In this document: positions 1 to 5,402 of the stretch, in pieces
Position numbering within the stretch: the first letter of the stretch is position 1
How the letters are laid out: the number at the start of each line of letters is the position of its first letter
DNA from: Bacteroidia bacterium
GTDB lineage: Bacteria; Bacteroidota; Bacteroidia; UBA8524
NCBI GenBank assembly: GCA_023277325.1
Contig: JALRIQ010000207.1
Span: 1-5,402 of the forward strand
Length of the DNA stretch: 5,402 nt
Direction: 5' to 3'
The notes under the pieces: generated by a model
Seen by the model: the letters and a program-made list of their open reading frames with translations, nothing else
What the model was told of the DNA's origin: nothing
The model's database searches: none
Translations under genes and position numbers: made by a program

Positions 1-2702
1 GTAACAAGCTGGCGTGCTGTTCTTAAGAAGGTTCCGCGCATTACACGAGGTACAAGACGCATTTTATCGTCTACCCACACAAAGCCGTCTTCCATACCTC
101 CCCATGTGAAGGAGTCGACAAGCTGCGCGTACATTTTATCGGTATTGATAAAGCCGTATTCACGTGCTTGCGCTTCTCTGCCTTGAGCAACGGTTTTGAT
201 TGGAACAACCTTGTAGGTAAGTCCGTCAAGCTGGAAATAATCCTGAAGTCCGGCATAGGTTTCACTTCCAGTAGTGGTTGTGAAGTAAACCGGGCGATCC
301 CAGAGGTTATTGGCCATGATGTCGAGCAAGATTAGGCTGGAGCGTGTGATGGCATTTCCAGGAACTTCAAATTGCATTTCATCCACAATCATATCGCGGT
401 ATTTCTCTGCCACGATTCCTTTTTGAATGATCTCATCTTTATTGATGGTAATCTTCAGTTTTTTGGTTGGCAAGAAGTTCGCTACCTGACCAGATGGGTC
501 GCGACGTTTCGCACGAGGGTCGTCGTCGTTAGCGATAAATTTCATGATATCAGCCAATTCATAGTACTGGTCTTTGTTACCAATTTCAATCACGAAAACA
601 CGATCGCGGCGGCCTGTACGGATTTGATCCTGCTCAAAAGAAAGCTTGAATGGCTTCGACTCATAATGTGTTTGGCGCAAGCTTTCTACATAGTCGGCAG
701 CGTTCAATAAGCTCAAGTTGACAACGCGCACATCGGTACGGTAGCCTTCCACGTTTTGTACATACCATAGTGGGTAGGTATCGTTATCCCCATTGGTAAA
801 CAAGATGGCATTTGGCAAGCATGACTTGAGGTAGTTTTTCGCAAAATCGGTACTCATATAACGGCCAGAACGGTCGTGGTCATCCCAATTTTGAGAGCCC
901 ATGAGTGCCGGACTACCTACCAAACCAATTGCAGCTGCAACGGCAACGGCGGAGTTTGCATTGAGGTATTTCTTCAAGAAGATATACAGGCCAAGAACGC
1001 CAAGCCCAACCCAGGTACAGAATACCTGGAAGGATCCCACGAATACGTAGTCACGCTCACGTGGTTCATAAGGCGGCGGGTTCAAGTATACGATAAGCAA
1101 GGCACCCGTAACGATGAAAAGTACACCATTGATCAATGTGCCGTGTTTGTCTTTTTTGTATTGAGCTGCGATACCGATGATACCCAAAATGAAAGGAATC
1201 AGGTAGTAGGTATTGCGGCTTGGGTTATTCGCCATATCGCTTGGTAAGTTGCTTTGAGGCCCGAGGCGCATCGCATCGATAAAAGGAATTCCAGAAATCC
1301 AATTTCCTTCTAATACGTCGGTTGGACGCATACCTTGATCGTCGTTCTGACGGCCAGCGAAGTTCCACATGAAGTAGCGGAAATACATGTGACCCATTTG
1401 GTATTTGCGGAAGAAACGCAGGTTTTCCGACATTTTCGGATGTCCTGAAAGTACGTTTCCATCCCTATCAGATGGGATATCTGCCCAGCGTTTGTACCCA
1501 TCTACGTGACCAGGGTCGGATTGATCATAAATACGCGGGAATACCATCGTTTCATTCGGGTCATAGATAACCTCGTAATCGTGGTTGGTGATTTCGTATT
1601 TCTCCTCGCCACGGATATAACGAGCTTTTCCTTTTTCGTAGCGCACAACTTCAGTTAAGAAGTGTGGGCCTTTTAGCAACGGACGATCGCCATATTGCTC
1701 ACGGTTCAGGTAATAAACCAAGGTCAATGGATCATCCGGGTTGTTCATGTCGATGGGTGTATTCGCATTCGAACGAATTACCACCATGGCATAAGAAGAA
1801 TATCCGATTAGGATGAAGGCAAATGAAAGTAATATGGTGTTCCAGAGAACCTTCTGATTCTTTTGGGTATACCAAATTCCAAAAATCAAAGGAACAAGCA
1901 ATAGGATGGAAAAGAAGATAACACCTGAGTTAAAGCCCATTCCAAAGCTATTCACGAACATCACGTCCATTTTAGCTGCGAGGGAAGGAATTCCAGGGAT
2001 GATAAACAGCTGCACGGTAAAAAGCAATGCAAATCCAGCTGCCAAGGCGAAGATGAGGCCTTTGCTGCTGTAATCGTATTTTTTGAAGTAGTATACCAGA
2101 ACGATTCCTGGGATAACCAATAAGTTCAAGAGATGGACACCGATTGCCAAACCCACGAGGTAGGCAATAAATACAAGCCAACGGTTTGCGCCTGGTTGAT
2201 CAGAAACGCGTTCCCATTTAAGAATTGCCCAAAAGGTAAAACTCATAAAGAAGGATGAGGCCGCGTATACTTCCGCTTCAACTGCAGAGAACCAGAAGGT
2301 ATCCGTAAAAGTAAGCGTGCCAGCAGCAACAAGTCCTGAAGCAATAATTGCTACCATATTTGCGCCACTCACTTCTTCATTTCCTGCAATGGCTTTCTTG
2401 GCAAAATAGGTGGTGATCCAAAAGGTGAACATCACACAGAAAGCACTGGTTGTTCCCGAAAGAAGGTTGACAGCAAAGGCTACGTTCTCAGGACCACCTG
2501 CGAAGAGGCTAAAAAAGCGACCGATTAACAAGAACAAAGGAGCACCCGGTGGGTGAACAACTTGCAAGCGGTAAGCCGCTGAGATGAACTCGCCGCAATC
2601 CCACAAACTGCCTGTAGGCTCAATGGTGAGCACATAGACTACCATGGCAAAGGCAAAGCTTAACCAACCAAAGAGAGTATTTAGCTTATTGAATGACATC
2701 AT
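1..2702 (-). CDS. DUF2723 (TMEM260-like) integral membrane glycosyltransferase, C-terminus cut by window edge
   Basis: This is one uninterrupted frame of 900 codons with no stop before the left edge. Family members are usually about 1000 residues or more, so roughly 100-250 residues are probably missing. The N-terminal third is strongly hydrophobic, with about nine likely membrane spans between residues 11 and 309. About four more lie between residues 499 and 598, and a soluble C-terminal part follows. Recognisable family motifs are WDCGEF (34-39) followed by HPPGAP (50-55), IRSNANTPID (from 309), FMWNF around W446, PRERDYVF around R548, WDDHDR (606-611) and TNGDND (636-641). DUF2723 proteins belong to the GT-C-type membrane glycosyltransferases, and human TMEM260 is a protein O-mannosyltransferase. 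By analogy with that fold, D35 and E38 in the first outer loop are candidate catalytic acids. The likely role is transfer of a sugar from a lipid-linked donor to exported proteins; donor and acceptor are inferred, not shown. Two adjacent ATGs (2702 and 2699) could start it, and an in-frame TAA lies four codons upstream (2713-2711). It is the last visible gene of the run, 74 nt after trmB. Confidence 0.93.
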   Translation of the reverse strand, partial: MMSFNKLNTLFGWLSFAFAMVVYVLTIEPTGSLWDCGEFISAAYRLQVVHPPGAPLFLLIGRFFSLFAGGPENVAFAVNLLSGTTSAFCVMFTFWITTYFAKKAIAGNEEVSGANMVAIIASGLVAAGTLTFTDTFWFSAVEAEVYAASSFFMSFTFWAILKWERVSDQPGANRWLVFIAYLVGLAIGVHLLNLLVIPGIVLVYYFKKYDYSSKGLIFALAAGFALLFTVQLFIIPGIPSLAAKMDVMFVNSFGMGFNSGVIFFSILLLVPLIFGIWYTQKNQKVLWNTILLSFAFILIGYSSYAMVVIRSNANTPIDMNNPDDPLTLVYYLNREQYGDRPLLKGPHFLTEVVRYEKGKARYIRGEEKYEITNHDYEVIYDPNETMVFPRIYDQSDPGHVDGYKRWADIPSDRDGNVLSGHPKMSENLRFFRKYQMGHMYFRYFMWNFAGRQNDDQGMRPTDVLEGNWISGIPFIDAMRLGPQSNLPSDMANNPSRNTYYLIPFILGIIGIAAQYKKDKHGTLINGVLFIVTGALLIVYLNPPPYEPRERDYVFVGSFQVFCTWVGLGVLGLYIFLKKYLNANSAVAVAAAIGLVGSPALMGSQNWDDHDRSGRYMSTDFAKNYLKSCLPNAILFTNGDNDTYPLWYVQNVEGYRTDVRVVNLSLLNAADYVESLRQTHYESKPFKLSFEQDQIRTGRRDRVFVIEIGNKDQYYELADIMKFIANDDDPRAKRRDPSGQVANFLPTKKLKITINKDEIIQKGIVAEKYRDMIVDEMQFEVPGNAITRSSLILLDIMANNLWDRPVYFTTTTGSETYAGLQDYFQLDGLTYKVVPIKTVAQGREAQAREYGFINTDKMYAQLVDSFTWGGMEDGFVWVDDKMRLVPRVMRGTFLRTARQLV

Positions 2703-2757
2703 GTTTATTTAAATCAACCGCCCGAAAATAGAATATTTTCTCCAAGAACTGCCTCAT
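2686..2757 (-). CDS. Possible 23-residue upstream ORF overlapping the DUF2723 gene start
   Basis: An ATG 19 nt after the trmB stop opens a 23-codon frame beginning MRQFLEKIFYF. It ends in a TAA inside the first codons of the DUF2723 gene, in a different frame. Its start context TAAACATGA is identical to the context of the real DUF2723 start. This could be a translated leader that affects initiation downstream. A frame this short may equally occur by chance, and I recognise no homologue. Confidence 0.15.
   Translation of the reverse strand: MRQFLEKIFYFRAVDLNKHDVIQ
2724..2740. repeat. Perfect 17-bp AT-rich inverted repeat upstream of the DUF2723 gene
   Basis: The plus strand reads GAAAATA, then GAA, then TATTTTC, so the 7-nt arms are exact reverse complements around a 3-nt centre. 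It lies in the middle of the 74-nt gap between trmB and the DUF2723 gene. The stem contains only one G-C pair and no T-run follows it on the minus strand, so it is a poor candidate for an intrinsic terminator. It could be an operator or a weak RNA hairpin, or it could be chance in AT-rich spacer DNA. Confidence 0.4.
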
Positions 2758-2776
2758 GTTTATGGGCTTTCGACAA

Positions 2777-3508
2777 TTAGGGTTCTTTTGGAGCATTATG
2801 AACGCGCAACCATTCTTGCATGGTAGCATTGGCTTTCTCAAAATTTTCTTTCTCAAATAGGGCATGATCCAGTTTCATTTTGAGGTAAGTGATTTTCTTT
2901 CCTTCGCTTATCCAGCGCACCTCGTAGGTGGTTCTGATGCTTAACAGCTCGTCGTTTGCGCAATCGTTCACCACGTCGGTTTGGTCCTCGAGAATTTTCA
3001 TCCCTAAAGCCTGTGCACCTGCTTTTGTAAAATGATACAACATCTGGTCATCTGTTTTCAGGTGAATAATACCTCCATCCTTTACGATTTGGGTGTATTC
3101 TTTCAGAAAGCGCAATGAGCTAAGACGTTTTTTGGCCTTCCCTGCTGGTGGATGTGGGTCTGGAAACGTGATCCAAATTTCACTCACTTCACCAGGATTG
3201 AAATAGCTGCCGATTTGTTCAATATAGGTGCGGAGGAAAGCCGCATTGTGTAGTTCTTCTTCAATGGCCGACTTGGCTCCGCGCCAAAGTCGAGAACCTT
3301 TGATGTCTACCCCGATGATATTGGCGTTTGGGAAAAATTTCGCCAGGTTCACAGAATATTCCCCTCTACCGCAAGCCAATTCAAGGATGATAGGGTTTTG
3401 ATTTTTGAATACCTCCTTATGCCAGGTTCCTTGCATGTCTTCCGGAAACTGAAAGGTATTGCCGAAATTCTCCATTTCGGCGAAGCGCTTTAATTTGTTT
3501 TTGCCCAT
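2777..3508 (-). CDS. trmB: tRNA (guanine(46)-N7)-methyltransferase TrmB
   Basis: This complete 243-residue protein is close to the usual family length. It is a cytoplasmic, SAM-dependent enzyme that methylates N7 of G46 in the variable loop of tRNAs. The Rossmann-fold SAM-binding loop is ELACGRGEY (43-51), and D68 in GVDIKG is the expected acidic residue contacting the SAM ribose. The family signature follows as ITFPDPHPP (113-121) with KKRL (126-129), where D117 sits in the conserved FPDP motif. HLKTDD (149-154) is the typical late catalytic/tRNA-binding segment. The start at 3508 is favoured because MGKNKLKRFAEM matches the N-terminus typical of Bacteroidota TrmB. The first 19 nt overlap the end of menE, which suggests translational coupling. 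The upstream sequence is A-rich with no clear Shine-Dalgarno. Nothing looks truncated or frameshifted. Confidence 0.95.
   Translation of the reverse strand: MGKNKLKRFAEMENFGNTFQFPEDMQGTWHKEVFKNQNPIILELACGRGEYSVNLAKFFPNANIIGVDIKGSRLWRGAKSAIEEELHNAAFLRTYIEQIGSYFNPGEVSEIWITFPDPHPPAGKAKKRLSSLRFLKEYTQIVKDGGIIHLKTDDQMLYHFTKAGAQALGMKILEDQTDVVNDCANDELLSIRTTYEVRWISEGKKITYLKMKLDHALFEKENFEKANATMQEWLRVHNAPKEP
3490..3508 (-). promoter_or_regulatory. 19-nt overlap of menE 3' end with trmB start
   Basis: The trmB ATG lies 19 nt before the end of the menE reading frame, in another frame. The last six menE codons and its stop therefore also encode the TrmB N-terminus. Both readings are supported: TrmB by its family-typical MGKNKLK opening, and MenE by continuing past GKIDR to a natural end. 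This places the two genes on one transcript and makes coupled translation likely. Confidence 0.6.
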
Positions 3509-4548
3509 TGTTGGCTTGTTTTTAATCGATCAATTTTTCCCGTTGCTGTGCGCAGGAAATGGGGCGCAAATATAATGGCTTTAGGGGCTTTGTATGCAGG
3601 GGCAGCCTCTTTTAAAACCGCTAATAATTCCTCTGTGGGAAAAGGCTCATTTTCCAAAAATAGCACGAGTTTTTGCCCTAATCGCTCGTCGTTTAGTCCT
3701 GCACAAAAGAATGGACAATCAGGAAGATGAGGAGCGAATAGGTTCTCCATTTCATCCAGCTGAATTTTAATGCCACCCGAGTTAATGGTGCGGTCTTTTC
3801 GGCCGAGAATGTCAAAGGAACCATCTTTATTGATTCGGGCCAAGTCATTTGTTACCAACGGATTAGTTATCGCTGATTCAGCTTCTATTTGAAGTGTTTC
3901 TTCTTCACTCAAAGTGATTTTTACTCCAGGTACTGGGTGGAAGTGTTCTTGGGGGGAATTTCCATTCAAACGCTTTAGGGCAATATGACTGCAGGTCTCT
4001 GTCATGCCATAGGTATGATAAATCAGAGGAGAAAGCTTTTGAATTGCGGCTGAAAGCTGGCTGTCGATTCCCGCTCCTCCAAGAAGGATATGACGGAAGC
4101 CTTCGAGTTTTTCTCCGGCCATCTCATCTTTTAGGATATCGTGAAGCTGCAATGGAACTAGGGAACAAAGTGTAAACGGATGATTTTTTTCCAGGTGATC
4201 AAAAGGCTGTGCGCTGGGAGGAATAACAGTAATGGGAACTTGCCATTCCATAGCCCGAACGAGACTCATTTTGCCACCAATGCTGGAAGGACTTAGGCTG
4301 AGAAGTATATGTTCATCTTCTTCTGGCTTCAAAACCAACCTGCTTGCTGCCGCGCTGGCCAGCATCTGTTTTCTCGAAAGTGTAATGGATTTGGACGTTC
4401 CTGTCGAACCCGATGTAAATACCTCAAACGATTCTGTGCCTTGAATCCATTGCCTGCAAAACAGCAAGACTTCCTCTTCGCCCGAGTATTCGAGGAGCGA
4501 ATCATAGGAATAAAAGGTAGCGTTTAAAGTAATTCCAGGTTTAGGCAT
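3490..4548 (-). CDS. menE: AMP-forming acyl-CoA synthetase, probably o-succinylbenzoate-CoA ligase (MenE)
   Basis: This complete 352-residue member of the ANL adenylating superfamily has the compact size seen in Bacteroidota MenE, against 450-490 residues in many other bacteria. Visible motifs are the ATP-binding loop TSGSTGTSK (45-53), YGMTET (180-185) for adenine and acyl-AMP binding, D235 in NDLARI, and the hinge region GRKDRTINSGGIKI (249-262). The C-terminal TATGKIDR carries K338, the lysine needed for adenylation. MenE joins o-succinylbenzoate to CoA through an acyl-AMP, giving the substrate of MenB in menaquinone synthesis. The identification rests on size and on the SGGIKI hinge. No other men gene is visible, so another small carboxylic acid substrate cannot be excluded. 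I chose the ATG at 4548 because it gives ATGCCTAA with the upstream stop. An in-frame ATG at 4629 would add 27 residues without family character, lying inside the preceding gene. The 3' end overlaps trmB by 19 nt. Confidence 0.82.
   Translation of the reverse strand: MPKPGITLNATFYSYDSLLEYSGEEEVLLFCRQWIQGTESFEVFTSGSTGTSKSITLSRKQMLASAAASRLVLKPEEDEHILLSLSPSSIGGKMSLVRAMEWQVPITVIPPSAQPFDHLEKNHPFTLCSLVPLQLHDILKDEMAGEKLEGFRHILLGGAGIDSQLSAAIQKLSPLIYHTYGMTETCSHIALKRLNGNSPQEHFHPVPGVKITLSEEETLQIEAESAITNPLVTNDLARINKDGSFDILGRKDRTINSGGIKIQLDEMENLFAPHLPDCPFFCAGLNDERLGQKLVLFLENEPFPTEELLAVLKEAAPAYKAPKAIIFAPHFLRTATGKIDRLKTSQQWAKTN
4541..4548 (-). promoter_or_regulatory. ATGCCTAA stop/start overlap coupling the aminotransferase-like gene to menE
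   Basis: On the minus strand the menE start ATG and the TAA of the preceding gene share an 8-nt junction in different frames. No Shine-Dalgarno-like sequence is visible just upstream. Translation of menE therefore probably depends on ribosomes finishing the upstream gene. Coupling is inferred from the overlap geometry. Confidence 0.5.
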
Positions 4549-5402
4549 GGAGGAAATCACGCAAGGTTTGCGCAAAGGTCTCGATTTCTTCGAAACTATT
4601 GTAAATATGGGTAGAAACCCGAATGGCATTCACCTCATTTTCGGGGACAACACGAATGATGATATTTCGTTCGACACAAAAGCGCTGGAACTTAAATATA
4701 TCCTTCTTATCGAGCGTAAAAGCCGTTATGCCTGCACGTTCTTCTTTTGGCGTAATTAATTTTATACCTCCTTGCTCTTCAAGTTTGGAATAAAGGCGAT
4801 CATTTAAGGTTTTAATCCGCTTGGCAATTTCTGTTTTACCGAGTTTTTTATGAAACTCAACCGCCTGTATAACACCATCATACAGTGCTTTATTTTGAGT
4901 GCCATTTAAAAAGCGGCTGGCATTCTTCGCCCACCCTTCAATTCTGGGATTTCCGTCTATTAAATTCCATCCAGTATCACTGTAGGCGCCCGCGAATATG
5001 GGTTGAACCTCTACCAGTTTATCTTTTCGGATATAAAGAAATCCAGTGCCCTTTGGAGCTAACATCCACTTATGGGTGCAGGTGGCGTAAAAATCACAAT
5101 TCAGCTTGCTCAGATCTAAATCAAGCATACCCGGACCATGTGCGCCATCGAGGAAATAATAGAGGGCATGCTTTTTCGCTATTTCCCCAATTTCTTCAAT
5201 TGGGGATATTCGGCCATTTGTACAGGGGATATGAGGCAAGGCGATTACTCGTGTTTTTGGCCCAATTAGTTTTTCAAGAGTGTCAAGCAGTTGGTTTTTT
5301 TCGAGGGTGAGGTCAAGTACTTTAACCACGAGTTTGCATAAACCGTTGATATTCTGGGGTTCCTTCTGCATATCCCGCAGCAATAGCTTGAAGGTGCAGC
5401 GC
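4541..5402 (-). CDS. Class V (fold type I) PLP-dependent aminotransferase-like enzyme, N-terminus missing
   Basis: About 287 C-terminal codons are visible, and the gene enters from beyond the right edge. The full family length is roughly 380-430 residues. The sequence resembles the isopenicillin N epimerase / cysteine desulfurase-like branch. TRVIALPHIPCTNGRI is followed by LDGAHGPG, whose Asp (codon 5147-5149) should contact the PLP ring nitrogen. CTHKWMLAPKGTGFLY then carries the lysine (codon 5069-5071) expected to form the Schiff base with PLP. NASRFLNGTQN is the small-domain approach that normally completes the active site. The reaction (epimerase, desulfurase, lyase or transaminase) cannot be told from this part, and the neighbours do not settle it. 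A TTG at 5383 is unlikely to be the true start, because most of the PLP domain would then be missing. The first 20-25 visible codons fit the family poorly in this frame, which may mean a frameshift near 5330-5342. The stop overlaps the menE ATG by 8 nt. Confidence 0.85.
   Translation of the reverse strand, partial: RCTFKLLLRDMQKEPQNINGLCKLVVKVLDLTLEKNQLLDTLEKLIGPKTRVIALPHIPCTNGRISPIEEIGEIAKKHALYYFLDGAHGPGMLDLDLSKLNCDFYATCTHKWMLAPKGTGFLYIRKDKLVEVQPIFAGAYSDTGWNLIDGNPRIEGWAKNASRFLNGTQNKALYDGVIQAVEFHKKLGKTEIAKRIKTLNDRLYSKLEEQGGIKLITPKEERAGITAFTLDKKDIFKFQRFCVERNIIIRVVPENEVNAIRVSTHIYNSFEEIETFAQTLRDFLHA

Noticed and set aside
372..1247. Plus-strand open frames at 372-710 and 876-1247
   Set aside because: They lie antisense to the DUF2723 gene, whose minus-strand frame carries clear family motifs throughout; the plus-strand peptides show no recognisable domain.
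71..2181. Short minus-strand frames at 71-265, 1310-1501 and 1972-2181
   Set aside because: They are out-of-frame readings inside the continuous 900-codon DUF2723 frame.
2716..2745. Bacteroidota-type promoter (TAnnTTTG with upstream TTTG) before the DUF2723 gene
   Set aside because: TATTTTCG on the minus strand is one mismatch from the -7 element, but the only nearby TTG-like -33 candidate is spaced about 12 nt away instead of about 20, so the match is not convincing.
4548..4629. Longer menE start at 4629
   Set aside because: The extra 27 residues are encoded inside the conserved 3' part of the upstream gene and look unlike MenE; the overlapping ATG at 4548 gives a normal N-terminus.
3548..4759. 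Plus-strand frames at 3548-3730, 4232-4444, 4309-4527 and 4547-4759
   Set aside because: All are antisense to menE or to the end of the aminotransferase-like gene and have low-complexity or unrecognisable translations.
4885..5310. Plus-strand open frame of 141 codons
   Set aside because: It is the antisense shadow of the aminotransferase-like gene, which carries the PLP lysine and Asp motifs on the minus strand.
1..5402. Insertion sequences, CRISPR arrays, tRNA/rRNA genes or riboswitches
   Set aside because: No terminal inverted repeats, spaced direct repeats or RNA-gene signatures were seen, and nearly the whole window is protein-coding on one strand.

Overview
The window looks like an ordinary stretch of chromosome from a member of the Bacteroidota, probably Flavobacteriales-like. 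I infer this from protein style, not from any search. The TrmB homologue opens with the MGKNKLK N-terminus I associate with Bacteroidota TrmB. The first 2.7 kb encode a very large DUF2723 membrane protein, a family abundant in this phylum. Translation starts are preceded by A/T-rich sequence rather than a clear Shine-Dalgarno. Base composition looks even and moderate, and I see no mobile element, CRISPR array, tRNA or rRNA.

All supported genes lie on the minus strand and read from right to left. The right edge (4541-5402) holds the C-terminal two thirds of a class V, PLP-dependent aminotransferase-fold enzyme whose N-terminus lies outside the window. Its stop overlaps the start of a short MenE-type acyl-CoA synthetase (3490-4548) in the 8-nt junction ATGCCTAA. 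The menE end overlaps the start of trmB (2777-3508) by 19 nt. A 74-nt gap follows, and then the DUF2723 / TMEM260-like glycosyltransferase (start at 2702) runs off the left edge after 900 codons without a stop or frameshift. The two overlaps and the short gap suggest a single transcription unit.

The genes do not form one obvious pathway. MenE belongs to menaquinone synthesis, TrmB makes m7G46 in tRNA, the DUF2723 protein probably glycosylates exported proteins at the inner membrane, and the substrate of the aminotransferase-like enzyme is unknown. The most likely reading is a housekeeping operon of convenience. I did not find a convincing undescribed system. The details worth a second look are a possible frameshift in the aminotransferase near the right edge, and the 74-nt gap before the DUF2723 gene. 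That gap carries a perfect 17-bp inverted repeat, a short upstream ORF and a 10-bp repeat of the start-codon context.
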